A stretch of 64,000 nucleotides of DNA from Rhodovulum sp. MB263 (GTDB lineage: Bacteria > Pseudomonadota > Alphaproteobacteria > Rhodobacterales > Rhodobacteraceae). Positions 9,400 through 16,772 of the stretch are shown piece after piece. Every line of letters begins with the position of its first letter. The stretch's first letter is position 1. Made by a program: the position numbers and the translations under genes. The notes under the pieces were generated by a model. That model was given only the letters and a program-made list of their open reading frames with translations. It searched no databases and was not told the DNA's origin. Where the stretch lies: positions 1,984,001 through 2,048,000 of the forward strand of contig NZ_CP020384.1 in NCBI RefSeq assembly GCF_002073975.1, read 5' to 3'.

Positions 9400-10704
9400 T
9401 TGTTCCATTCGACCACGACCAGCCATACCCAGCTGCCAACGCCTCAGGCGCTTCGCCTCCTCGGCCTGGCACTGCTGACCATCGCGACCTTCGGCACGCT
9501 GCATTCCATCCTGAACGCCGCTTCGCGCCATGTGCCTGTGCTGCATCCGGCCGAGGCTTTCGGCTTCGTGCTGTTCGCGCTTTCAGTGCTGTTGCGGGGC
9601 TGGAAAGCGCTGAAGCTTCTCTGGTGGAGCATGCTCGGAGGCTGCGTCGCGGTGCTCGCCGGGCTGCGCCTGATCGAAGGGCTGCTGCCGGGTGGCCCCT
9701 ATCTGGGCGAGGCCGTCGCGCTCTGGCCCGGGCGGATGCCGGGGCCCGTCTCCTTCGATCTGTCCACAACCTATGCCCTCATGACGCTGCATCTCTGCCT
9801 TGCCCTTCAGCCATTTCATCGCGGAGCGGCAATGACAGTGCTGGCGGCGGCCTGGGCCGGGATCTGGTGGAGCACCATGACGGATCTGTTCGAGGCAACG
9901 ATCTGGGGGCGCCCGGTTTCCGCCTTTTCGCTGAGTTGCATGGTTCTCGCCGGTCTTGCCATGACGCATATCCTGCGCTCGGAACGGTTGTTGCGCCCGC
10001 TCTTCTCGCATGAGGGGCATGGACGCCGGATGCGCATGCTTCTGGCTCTGGCGCTGATCGGGCCATGGTTCGTGGGCATTGCGACCCTGCATCTGGCGCC
10101 CCAGGCGGCATCGGCGCGGCTGTTGCTGCCCCCTCTGCTGGGGCTGTTCGGCGCGACGCAGCTGGCGCTGGTGCTGACGGTCGGGGTGCTGCTGGAGCGG
10201 ACGGCCCGTGCGGATGCGCGTGCCGAACTGTTCGACCCGGTGGCCGGGCGGGCCTGCAGGTTCCGGCCCGACCGGGATCTGATCGACGGCAAGGGGCCGG
10301 TCGGGGTGATCCTCTGCGCTCCCCGGCCTGGCGGTCGCGGCGCCGATCCGGAGGCAGATGAGCGCGAGATGCAGTCGGCGCTGCGGCGGGCGGTCCGCAA
10401 TCTTCGCGCCGAGGACAATATCGGGCGCTGGCGGCGGGACATGCTCATGGTTGTGGCTCATGTGCCGAGCGAGTCCGATCTGGCCCGGATCGGCGAACGC
10501 CTGGAACAGGTGCTGAGGCCGGAGCCGGACCGGCCGGTCGCCGCCATCGGGATCAGCATGTCGGCCTTCGGCGAAGCAAATCTCGAGGCGGCGTTGCGAC
10601 GTGCCGAGAATGCGCTTTACGTTGCCGAACGCCGCGGTGGCGGCTCCATCGTGCGGGGCTCGGAACTGGCGGAAACGGGGCAGGGGGCACTACAGGACCG
10701 GTAG
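9400..10704 (+). CDS. Membrane protein with degenerate GGDEF domain, paralogue of the neighbouring cyclase
   Basis: A 434-residue protein with the same plan as the divergent cyclase: about seven membrane segments, the shared RLLRPLF motif before the sixth segment, then a C-terminal domain aligned with GGDEF. At the position of the active site (residues 345-349, the same offset as in the neighbour) it reads RRDML instead of GGEEF, and the FDLDHFK metal motif is missing. It should not make cyclic di-GMP. It may be a regulator or a decaying copy. The start is a TTG nine bases after GGGG at 9387; no ATG is available nearby. Clean coding frame over its full length argues that it is still under selection. 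Confidence 0.75.
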   Translation: MFHSTTTSHTQLPTPQALRLLGLALLTIATFGTLHSILNAASRHVPVLHPAEAFGFVLFALSVLLRGWKALKLLWWSMLGGCVAVLAGLRLIEGLLPGGPYLGEAVALWPGRMPGPVSFDLSTTYALMTLHLCLALQPFHRGAAMTVLAAAWAGIWWSTMTDLFEATIWGRPVSAFSLSCMVLAGLAMTHILRSERLLRPLFSHEGHGRRMRMLLALALIGPWFVGIATLHLAPQAASARLLLPPLLGLFGATQLALVLTVGVLLERTARADARAELFDPVAGRACRFRPDRDLIDGKGPVGVILCAPRPGGRGADPEADEREMQSALRRAVRNLRAEDNIGRWRRDMLMVVAHVPSESDLARIGERLEQVLRPEPDRPVAAIGISMSAFGEANLEAALRRAENALYVAERRGGGSIVRGSELAETGQGALQDR

Positions 10705-11118
10705 CCCGTAAAAGGCCCTTCCTGACACATGAGAGGGGCGGCGAGGCCCCCCTAAATAGCCCGCCGCCCCTATTGGCCTTTCCGTAAGCCGCCCGTTGGA
10801 TCGGGCAGCCTGACCGAAAAGGCGCAGAACCAGACCGACGAACAATAGACAGTCCAATCCTGCTCCGGTCTCCCGGTCCGGCGTTCACCGCGAAAAGATG
10901 CGATTCAGCACCGATCATGTTCCCTGGCCCAAGGCCACCACTCACGGAACGGCTAAAAATTGCCTACTTACCGGCCGAAAAGATAGTATGGTAATCCGTA
11001 CTTATATTGGTTAAAAAATCAAATGATTTCAACCTTTAGGCGAGGTGTTGTTGTGTGAAAACCGCCCCGATATAACGTTGCGTCATTTCCGGTCGGAGCG
11101 ATGCGGGCAAGAACCTGC
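10705..11118. other. Intergenic region, two converging genes
   Basis: About 410 bases with no convincing gene. It holds a terminator-like hairpin at 10735-10770. The stretch 10970-11040 is distinctly AT-rich (tttaaatc-like, e.g. TTGGTTAAAAAATC) compared with the genome; I see no gene or defined site in it. Confidence 0.4.
10735..10770 (+). terminator. Possible terminator after the degenerate GGDEF gene
   Basis: GGGGCGGCG (10735-10743) is perfectly complementary to CGCCGCCCC (10762-10770), with an 18-base loop. The base run after it (TATTGG) is only weakly T-rich, so efficiency is uncertain. It starts 31 bases after the stop codon. Confidence 0.5.
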
Positions 11119-11874
11119 TTATGGCGACTCGGCGCGGAAGATCTGGTTCTGAAACCAGGCCTTCAACACGGCCTGCGCGGTGGTCTCGACATCCAGCGAC
11201 TCGCGGGCGAGCCGGAGATGCTTTTCGACCGTGGCCTGGGTGACGCCGAGAATGGTGGCGATATCGAGCGTGGTCTTGCCGTCGCCGACCCATTCCAGAA
11301 CCTCGCGCTGGCGTGGCGTCAGGGGCGGGCGCTGCGCGGCATAAGGGAGGTTGTGTACCTTCAGATGCATCACATCGTTCATCAGCTGGATCACGTCGCC
11401 ATGCTTGGCCCAGATCCGATCGACATCGTCCTGGCTCAGACCCGGCCGCGCCGTCAGGCCGATCGCGCCCTTGGAACGGACCGATATCTCGCAGAAGCTG
11501 ATCGTGTAGCCTGCGATCACGCCCATGTCTCGATTGAATTTCAGGACGTCCAGTTCCTCCGGCGTCAGCTCGCCGCGCGCCAGCCGGTCGGAGACCAGTC
11601 GCCAGCTGCTGGTGCCTTCATGCTTCGCGGCCCAGCGGACCATGGGTGCGTTCTTGTAGAGGCCCTTGTCGACGAAATTGCGCACATATTCGGGCGAATG
11701 GTTCGACAGCACGATCACGTCGTCTCGGTCGCCGAAACTGTTGGCGGCACGAAAGCGGGTGAAGCCATAGATCAGCCGGTCGAAGCCGAAAGCGGCCATC
11801 TTGCGGGTATGAAGCGCCCAGAGTTCCTCGAGGCTGCGCGCGGCGATCAATGCGCTCATGTATTCGAGGCTCAT
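11119..11874 (-). CDS. LuxR family transcriptional regulator (autoinducer-binding type), no adjacent luxI
   Basis: DNA-binding regulator of 251 residues. The N-terminal two thirds look like an autoinducer-binding domain (a segment with FGFDRLIYGFTR near 24-35), and the C-terminus is a LuxR helix-turn-helix: LTPRQREVLEWVGDGKTTLDIA near 185-206, then VEKHLRLARESLDV. No synthase gene lies nearby, so it is a 'solo' LuxR or acts with a distant luxI. The start is the ATG at 11874; the frame stays open to 12147, but the added 91 residues are low-complexity and run into the dif site. It is the last chromosomal gene before the prophage. Confidence 0.85.
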   Translation of the reverse strand: MSLEYMSALIAARSLEELWALHTRKMAAFGFDRLIYGFTRFRAANSFGDRDDVIVLSNHSPEYVRNFVDKGLYKNAPMVRWAAKHEGTSSWRLVSDRLARGELTPEELDVLKFNRDMGVIAGYTISFCEISVRSKGAIGLTARPGLSQDDVDRIWAKHGDVIQLMNDVMHLKVHNLPYAAQRPPLTPRQREVLEWVGDGKTTLDIATILGVTQATVEKHLRLARESLDVETTAQAVLKAWFQNQIFRAESP

Positions 11875-12148
11875 GAAGACCCCATACGGCCGCGTTGTCG
11901 TGCATGCCGGCACGACAAAGCGACCCGCTGAATGCGGCCAAAGTGCAGGCGCGTCCGGATATCTGGAACCGTGACGACTGCAGGAGGATGGTTTTTCGGG
12001 CGCAAATTCGGTCAGGCACCGTCTAGCCTTTGTTATCAGGGCATATTGTTCCGTCAATTGGAACACGAGGGAGGGACCGAAGGAAACCCCTGAGTTGCAG
12101 GGAATGTCGAATTGGTCGCAGCTTCCGGCGCAGCGCGACAGCATCATT

Positions 12149-12176
12149 TGTTTACATAATCATGATTATCGGACCT
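12149..12176 (-). other. attL: hybrid dif site, left end of the prophage
   Basis: Read on the minus strand: XerC arm AGGTCCGATAA (12166-12176), central TCATGA (12160-12165), XerD arm TTATGTAAACA (12149-12159). The 11-6-11 layout and the XerD arm match the known dif pattern (E. coli XerD arm TTATGTTAAAT). The XerD arm is the chromosomal half and the XerC arm is the phage half. Its partner lies at 18452-18479. Confidence 0.85.
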
Positions 12177-12192
12177 GTGCTACCGCTCGGTT

Positions 12193-12212
12193 GTGACGCT
12201 GTGTTGCGTCAC
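12193..12212 (+). promoter_or_regulatory. Palindrome upstream of the first prophage gene
   Basis: GTGACGC (12193-12199) and GCGTCAC (12206-12212) form a perfect 7-bp inverted repeat with a six-base centre, 20 bases before the first phage start codon. It could be an operator or a hairpin in the leader. In the circular phage this spot is joined to the noncoding region at 17973-18463. Confidence 0.4.
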
Positions 12213-12232
12213 CTGTAACTGAGAGGTTTCCT

Positions 12233-12367
12233 ATGAAAAACACGGTTCTCCGTGCCACGCTGACCACGGCGGCGAAGTCCGTTCTGCCTGCGCTGCTCGG
12301 CGCGCTCGGCACTCTGGCAGCAGTGGCCTACTCCGAGGGCTATCGCGCGTTCTGCGGGCTGCTGTGA
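12233..12367 (+). CDS. Small phage membrane peptide, 44 residues
   Basis: First gene of the prophage. The binding site GAGAGG sits seven bases before the ATG. The peptide has a basic start (MKNTVLRATLTTAAKS), a hydrophobic helix around residues 17-33 rich in Ala, Leu and Gly, and a short tail ending in FCGLL. It resembles small membrane peptides seen in many microviruses, with no assigned role. It could act in lysis or envelope contact. One base separates its stop from the next start codon. Confidence 0.6.
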   Translation: MKNTVLRATLTTAAKSVLPALLGALGTLAAVAYSEGYRAFCGLL

Positions 12368-12368
12368 C

Positions 12369-12608
12369 ATGCAGGCAGATCGCGCACCCCTCCAAACCTA
12401 TGAGCAAGCCATCTGGCGGCTCGTTCAGTCCGTCGTTTCCGAGAAGTTCGACGCGGCACAGATCGACCTGGCCGTTGATATCGTCGCCGATATCTTCTGG
12501 GTCGCGGACAAGAAAGTCCTAGAGGACGTTGCCAAGGCCTCCTCCGGCCTTGGCCGGTGCTCGGCGGATGCTCCTGCCCGCCGCTCTCATAGCGGGATCT
12601 GCGCCTAA
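12369..12608 (+). CDS. Phage hypothetical protein, 79 residues
   Basis: Not recognised. The 79-residue product has a possible helical segment (residues 10-45, QTYEQAIWRLVQSVVSEKF region and a hydrophobic IVADIF stretch) and a basic, serine-rich C-terminus. Its ATG is one base after the previous stop, and its TAA overlaps the ATG of VP2 (TAATG at 12606-12610), so translation is very probably coupled. The overlap pattern, not the sequence, is the main evidence that it is a gene. Confidence 0.6.
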   Translation: MQADRAPLQTYEQAIWRLVQSVVSEKFDAAQIDLAVDIVADIFWVADKKVLEDVAKASSGLGRCSADAPARRSHSGICA

Positions 12609-13444
12609 TGGATCCCGTTGTCACTGGCTCCCTTATCTCGGGCGGCGCCAGCCTTCTTGGCGGCCTTTTCGGCAGCAAGAAGAAGGCGAAATATGTCGTC
12701 CCCGACTATGGAAAAATCCGCGCACGGGCCGAGGCGGCCGGGTTCAATCCCCTGACCGCCTTGACCTCTGCTCCGGGCGCTGTTGCGTCGGCCGGGCAGA
12801 ATTACATGGGTCAGGCCATTGCCGATGCCGGTCTGCTGCTCGCGGACGGCCTTGCCAAGAAGGCCGAGAAAACCGGCGAGCTTCAGAAGGCGCGTGAACA
12901 AAACGCGCAGTTGAAAGAGCGTGTTCAGCAGCTTACCATCCGTCCCCGTGTTGGCGGCATCTACGCCAACAACGTCAATACGCCGTCCATTCGTGCGGCA
13001 GTTGGGGGTGACGATGCGCGTTCTGTTCAGAATGTGGCTGGTGGGGACGCTTCTGGCGCTGGCGCTTCTGGCGCTGGGCATCCTTCTGGGCAGTCTCGCC
13101 CACTAGAAGCCCCGTCCCCCGTCGATCTTAGGCGCGGAGTTGATCTTCGCCCGGTCAACTCGTCGCCGGGCTTTATGCAGGTGGACAATCCGCTTCTCCC
13201 GGCACCGTTGCGCGTTCCTACGCTCGACGGCGATGAGCCAATGCACTGGTACGATTATCCCGATCTGATCGTGCCCGCTGCGATCATGGGTTGGGAAGTC
13301 GGCAAGCCGTGGCTTAAGCGCAAAATCGGTGCGGAAGTCGGGCCAGAGCGCGACCTTATCCGCTTTCCTCGTTCCTCGATCCCGCCGGATCAGCGGTCCG
13401 CTTTCGAGCGAATCAACGATTGGCGCAAGTGGTGGGAACGATGA
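12608..13444 (+). CDS. Microvirus DNA pilot protein VP2 (H-like minor spike/pilot protein)
   Basis: Minor virion protein that forms the DNA-delivery tube in microviruses (H in phiX174). The 278-residue product begins with a Gly/Ser-rich hydrophobic helix (residues 6-22), followed by a basic patch (KKKAK) and the AEAAGFNPLTAL segment (about 42-53) that is the clearest VP2 signature. A long helical region rich in Ala, Lys, Glu and Gln (about 75-115) follows and fits the coiled-coil tube. Start and stop overlap neighbours (TAATG before, ATGA after). A second reading frame with a membrane peptide is nested at 13014-13106. Confidence 0.85.
   Translation: MDPVVTGSLISGGASLLGGLFGSKKKAKYVVPDYGKIRARAEAAGFNPLTALTSAPGAVASAGQNYMGQAIADAGLLLADGLAKKAEKTGELQKAREQNAQLKERVQQLTIRPRVGGIYANNVNTPSIRAAVGGDDARSVQNVAGGDASGAGASGAGHPSGQSRPLEAPSPVDLRRGVDLRPVNSSPGFMQVDNPLLPAPLRVPTLDGDEPMHWYDYPDLIVPAAIMGWEVGKPWLKRKIGAEVGPERDLIRFPRSSIPPDQRSAFERINDWRKWWER
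13014..13106 (+). CDS. Nested membrane peptide inside VP2: candidate holin/lysis peptide
   Basis: A 30-residue frame in the +1 register relative to VP2. A good binding site, GGGGGT at 13004-13009, lies four bases before the ATG. The peptide starts MRVLFRMW, with two arginines, and continues as one strong hydrophobic helix (residues 7-27, Leu/Ala/Gly), ending SLAH. This is the composition of single-helix lysis peptides such as phiX174 E (which is also nested in another gene). As the phage encodes a signal-less amidase, a pore-forming partner would be needed. The role is inference; the nested frame and binding site are seen. Confidence 0.5.
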   Translation: MRVLFRMWLVGTLLALALLALGILLGSLAH

Positions 13445-13545
13445 GCCGCCGTCCGAAGCGCTGCAAGGGCTGCGCCGCTCGTAGGGTCGCGCTGTCCCGC
13501 TCTCTCAAGAAAATCTCCCAACGCCTTAGAAGGAAAAAGAAATGA
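13441..13545 (+). CDS. Small basic DNA-binding (J-like) peptide, 34 residues
   Basis: A 34-residue peptide between VP2 and VP1, overlapping both by ATGA junctions (13441-13444 and 13542-13545). About 40 percent of its residues are Arg or Lys, with a final RRKKK tail, so it should bind the packaged ssDNA like protein J of phiX174 (38 residues). It also has a CKGC pair near residues 8-11 that could bind a metal. It is too short for ordinary gene callers. Position between the pilot and capsid genes and composition support the call. Confidence 0.7.
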   Translation: MSRRPKRCKGCAARRVALSRSLKKISQRLRRKKK

Positions 13546-15131
13546 GCTATCAGAACGCGCGCAATGTGCGCCGCGAAAGCCGTACCCTTGTCGGCCGCTT
13601 CCGGGGTGGCAAGCTCGCCCCCGTCATGGCCGTGGCCGTCCGTGGCAATGAAGGCGGGTTCCTGTCTCAGAAGATCACGCTGGAACTCGACCCCATCGCG
13701 GGCCGCATGATCACGCCCATCACCGGCGAGTTCATCTCGGTTTTCGTCCCGGTGCAGGCGGTCGACGCCATAAAGGACCCGGATGCGGCCTATGCCGGCA
13801 TGACCGAAGTCCTTCGCGAGAAGCTGCTTTCCGGCAATCCGCTGTTCGATCTGGAACCGGAGAGCGAGATTTCGCGGCGCTGCGGGGTCAATCCCCGCTC
13901 CATTGGCGGCGTGAAGAAGGTCAATGAGATCGTCCGCCTTGGACATAACGCCGCCGTCAACTTCCTGCGGCAGCGGAAATATGTGAAGGCCAAGCAGGTT
14001 CTGCATTCGAACACGGCTATCACCCCTGCCCTGATCTCGCAGACCGTGCTGGACCGGCTGAACGGCGTTCTTGACCCGGAGGACCGGGTCAACGGCCGAA
14101 TTCAGTTTTCCGGTGATATTCCGGTGCGCGGTATTGGTTATCTCGGTCGCCAAGATGGCGGCATTGACAGCGGTTATGGCATTGGGGATGGCAGGTATCT
14201 GAGGCAAACCGGGGATAAACCCAACACTGTGTCTGGCCCGCTTCGTGCAAACGGAGGTTCTTCCAGTAACGCGGGCGTCGCTATTGAAGCGGATGCCGAT
14301 AATATCCCTCAGATCTTTGCGGATCTCGCGGGCGCGGCGGATATCAGCCTGACCGACTTCTACAACGCCGAAACCATGGATCGACTGACCCGTGCGATGC
14401 GCGAGTTTGTCGACGCCAATCCGCAATACGGCGAGGAAATGGCGCTCCGCTGGGCGCATGGGCTCTCGGTCGATACCGGCAAGATGCCTTTCATCATTTC
14501 CCAGCAATCGCGCGTGTTCGGCCGCTCCATCGTCGGTGCCACGGACACGACGGGCGTTGAGGGCGACGTGATGCGCTCTGACATGATGCTGCAACTGTCC
14601 TTCTCGGTTCCGATCCCCAGGACGGAGCTTGGCGGCATCGTCATGACCTTCGCCACCATCAAGCCCGACGAAACCCTGTCGTCGCAGCCGCACCCGTATC
14701 TGTCGGACGTCTGGGGCCTGGATAATTTCGTCGCCGATGAATTGGCGCTTGATCCGGTTCCGGTGACTGTCCGGGACCTCGACAGCGATTGCGCCGCAGC
14801 CGATGAAAGCACCGTTGCGCTCTATGTCGGCCATAACGGCCTCAAGCGGACCTATGTCCATTACGGCCTTGGCCGTCAGCTCGACCCCGAAACGGTCGAG
14901 AACAAGACCGCCGTCTGGCAGCTTGAGGTGCCTATGTCGGTTACGCCTGAAAGCGTGATCTACCCCGAAGACCTCGAACATTACCCCTTCGCGGACCAGC
15001 AGGCCGAGGTCTGCACCTACGTCGTCAACTCGACCGCAGTCGTCCAGACCCCGACCATTTTCGGCCCGACTCCCGTCGAGGAGCTGGCCATCCTCGAAGA
15101 TGAAAACGTGTTCGGAGACCTCGAAGAATGA
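13542..15131 (+). CDS. Microvirus major capsid protein VP1 (F-like)
   Basis: Main shell protein, 529 residues, within the 500-600 residue range of microvirus VP1. The N-terminus is polar and carries the conserved 'LVGRFRGGKLAPVM' region, and the middle contains a glycine-rich loop (residues about 195-250, GYLGRQDGGIDSG) that is probably the exposed insertion. The C-terminal half contains FGRSIVGATDTTGVEGDV (about 326-343) and a region with many Pro-Thr-Val segments. It is translationally coupled with the J-like peptide before and the next gene after (both ATGA). Identification rests on these features plus the VP2 and VP4 neighbours; a structure prediction would settle it. Confidence 0.88.
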   Translation: MSYQNARNVRRESRTLVGRFRGGKLAPVMAVAVRGNEGGFLSQKITLELDPIAGRMITPITGEFISVFVPVQAVDAIKDPDAAYAGMTEVLREKLLSGNPLFDLEPESEISRRCGVNPRSIGGVKKVNEIVRLGHNAAVNFLRQRKYVKAKQVLHSNTAITPALISQTVLDRLNGVLDPEDRVNGRIQFSGDIPVRGIGYLGRQDGGIDSGYGIGDGRYLRQTGDKPNTVSGPLRANGGSSSNAGVAIEADADNIPQIFADLAGAADISLTDFYNAETMDRLTRAMREFVDANPQYGEEMALRWAHGLSVDTGKMPFIISQQSRVFGRSIVGATDTTGVEGDVMRSDMMLQLSFSVPIPRTELGGIVMTFATIKPDETLSSQPHPYLSDVWGLDNFVADELALDPVPVTVRDLDSDCAAADESTVALYVGHNGLKRTYVHYGLGRQLDPETVENKTAVWQLEVPMSVTPESVIYPEDLEHYPFADQQAEVCTYVVNSTAVVQTPTIFGPTPVEELAILEDENVFGDLEE

Positions 15132-15586
15132 GCGCTGAAATCACCCGCAAGACTCGCCTTGTCTCGGCCAATGGCGGGACGCTCGATATCGTCAGTCATG
15201 ACGGTGAAATCCTCGGTCAGATTGCGGTCCCTGCCGGGGCAGTCCCGGCGGCGCAGTACCTGGGCCTTGTGCCCGAGGGCTGTCACCTCGAAGTCGCGGA
15301 CGGCCTCGCCGCGCTCAATCCGCGTCACCGGATCGGCATTCAGCCGCATCCGCACGCGCGCGAGACCGGCGCCAACCCGGATTATGTGCCGACCTCGGCC
15401 ACCCGGCTCGAGCGCGAAATGCGCCTGACGCTGGCCCGGATGCAGACCGCGACAAAGCGCGTCGAGGCCCGCGAGCGCGCCCTTTCCGCGATCGAGCGCG
15501 TTCCGCAGGCCCCGGCCGAGGTGCCGCCGGTCGAAGAACCGCCCGTCGAGGTGATCGAGGACGACGAGGGCCAAAGTGTCGAGTAG
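15128..15586 (+). CDS. Phage hypothetical protein after VP1, acidic tail
   Basis: A 152-residue product starting in an ATGA overlap with VP1. It has a mixed N-terminal half (residues 1-95), a helical segment around 98-125 (repeated Arg/Glu/Leu), and a Pro/Glu-rich acidic C-terminus (PPVEEPPVE, ending DDEGQSVE). Acidic, helical, small proteins next to the capsid gene are often scaffolding proteins (VP3 in gokushoviruses), but I see no signature that proves it. It is a candidate scaffold only. Confidence 0.6.
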   Translation: MSAEITRKTRLVSANGGTLDIVSHDGEILGQIAVPAGAVPAAQYLGLVPEGCHLEVADGLAALNPRHRIGIQPHPHARETGANPDYVPTSATRLEREMRLTLARMQTATKRVEARERALSAIERVPQAPAEVPPVEEPPVEVIEDDEGQSVE

Positions 15587-15902
15587 GCGCTACGTCAAAC
15601 GTACCTGGCGCGTCCCGAAGGATCGGGGCGCGCTGGAATGCTTCGCCACGCTGGTCAAGAAGTCCCTTCGAAAGCACGGCTGGCCTGCGGATGTTGAACT
15701 CCGCTCGCCTAATCAGTGCTTCTTTATCCGCCATGTGGACGGAGGCGATGAGTTGCCTCCCGACTTCCAAGAGGCCGCGGAAATCGCGGTCCGCATTCTC
15801 GCGCGAACCTATCGCGTCGAGGTCGAGCAACATTCCAATTTCGTCAGCCTCAAGCGCCTCTATCGAGTGACGCCCGGAGGACACTTCCGAGAAGAGAAGT
15901 AA
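15576..15902 (+). CDS. Phage hypothetical protein, 108 residues
   Basis: Not recognised. It starts at a GTG that overlaps the end of the previous gene by 11 bases, with GAGGG five bases upstream. The product is basic at its N-terminus (RRYVKRTWR), and contains a compact mixed region with an exposed-looking 'SPNQCFFIRHVDGGDELP' stretch near residues 42-60. It ends four bases before the amidase start. The overlapping layout suggests it is translated with its neighbours. Confidence 0.6.
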   Translation: MSSRRYVKRTWRVPKDRGALECFATLVKKSLRKHGWPADVELRSPNQCFFIRHVDGGDELPPDFQEAAEIAVRILARTYRVEVEQHSNFVSLKRLYRVTPGGHFREEK

Positions 15903-15906
15903 CCCC

Positions 15907-16347
15907 ATGATTTATCAAGGAAATGAACGCCTCCCCGTGCGGGAGGCGGTGCTTCACTGCGCCGCGATCAAAGACGGCCAGTTTGCACACTTCACCCCGT
16001 TCCAAGCCTTCGTCACCGTCAATCAGTGGCATTTGGAACGGGGGTTCAACGGCTTCGGCTATCACGGTCTTTTCATGCCGGACGGGTCGTGGTTCCCCGG
16101 GCGCCCGTTCGAGATGATCGGCGCCCACGTCAAGGGCCACAATACCGGCACCCTCGGCTTTCTGCTGATCGAAAGCCGCCAGATCACCGATATGGGCCGG
16201 TTCGAGGACTTCTTTACCGAGGCCCAGCGGTGCGCCCTCACGGCCAAGCTGGCCGAGCTTCCCGGCCTAGAGACGGTCTCGGGGCATAACGACTATGCCC
16301 CGAAGCTCTGCCCCGGCTTCAAGGTTCGGTCCGAGGACTGGCTTTGA
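15907..16347 (+). CDS. N-acetylmuramoyl-L-alanine amidase (T7 lysozyme-like endolysin)
   Basis: Cuts the amide bond between the sugar chain and the peptide of peptidoglycan. The 146-residue Amidase_2 protein has zinc ligands in the right order and spacing: His17 (LHCAA), His127 (SGHNDY) and Cys135 (KLCPGF), compared with His17, His122 and Cys130 in T7 lysozyme (about 151 residues). Tyr52 and Lys133 are candidates for the catalytic pair. It has no signal peptide, so release to the periplasm would need a pore. It sits in the late gene block and probably serves as the lysis enzyme or, packed in virions, as an entry enzyme. Confidence 0.87.
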   Translation: MIYQGNERLPVREAVLHCAAIKDGQFAHFTPFQAFVTVNQWHLERGFNGFGYHGLFMPDGSWFPGRPFEMIGAHVKGHNTGTLGFLLIESRQITDMGRFEDFFTEAQRCALTAKLAELPGLETVSGHNDYAPKLCPGFKVRSEDWL

Positions 16348-16772
16348 CCCCGTGGGACGATCCCGAGCTGCGCGCTCAGCAGCTCGAACTGGAAGCCGCG
16401 CGGCGCGACTTCCTCAAGCCGGTCGCGCAATTGCCAGCCTCCCGGCAAGCCGCGTGGGTCGCGACGCTGCGGGTCCAGTGGACCCCGGAAATGCACCGGC
16501 TCGACCGTATCCGCAGCGGCCCCCGGACCTGCCCGCGCTTAGCGCCCTGCCCCGGCCCCCTAACGAACGTGGGGGCCGGGGCTTTGCATCCCCCTTGTTC
16601 CAGCATGCACTTTAAGGAACTCAACACATGTGCACCCGACCTATCGAACAAGACGGTTTCACTTTCGCCTGCCGGACCTGCGATGAGTGTATCTCGACAC
16701 GTCGCCACCAATGGGTGGCACGGGCCATGGCCGAAAAAACCGGCTGGCCCCACACCCTGTGCATTGCCCTGA
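16344..16772 (+). CDS. Possible phage gene with TTG start overlapping the amidase and VP4
   Basis: A frame that begins at a TTG in the amidase stop (TTGA) and runs 142 codons, overlapping the first 145 bases of VP4. Its first 65 codons use GC-rich third positions and give a charged helical sequence (DDPELRAQQLELEAARRD region); the part after the hairpin at 16549 is Pro/Cys-rich and unlike protein. The N-terminal part may be a real gene whose original end has been lost. I would not be surprised if only the first 60 residues are translated. Confidence 0.4.
   Translation: MTPWDDPELRAQQLELEAARRDFLKPVAQLPASRQAAWVATLRVQWTPEMHRLDRIRSGPRTCPRLAPCPGPLTNVGAGALHPPCSSMHFKELNTCAPDLSNKTVSLSPAGPAMSVSRHVATNGWHGPWPKKPAGPTPCALP
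16549..16582 (+). terminator. Perfect 12-bp hairpin before VP4
   Basis: GCCCCGGCCCCC (16549-16560), ten-base loop, GGGGGCCGGGGC (16571-16582), followed by TTTGC. It is a very stable stem and would act as a terminator or an mRNA processing signal between the capsid-amidase block and VP4, as phiX174 does with weak terminators between genes. A role in packaging or replication of the ssDNA is an alternative. Confidence 0.65.

Noticed and set aside
11875-12147. N-terminal extension of the LuxR gene
   Set aside because: Low-complexity, no binding site, and it runs up to the attL site; the ATG at 11874 begins the conserved domain.
16295-16615. 106-codon frame across the amidase end
   Set aside because: Arg/Pro/Ser-rich and in the wrong frame relative to the amidase; the frame at 16344 is a slightly better candidate.
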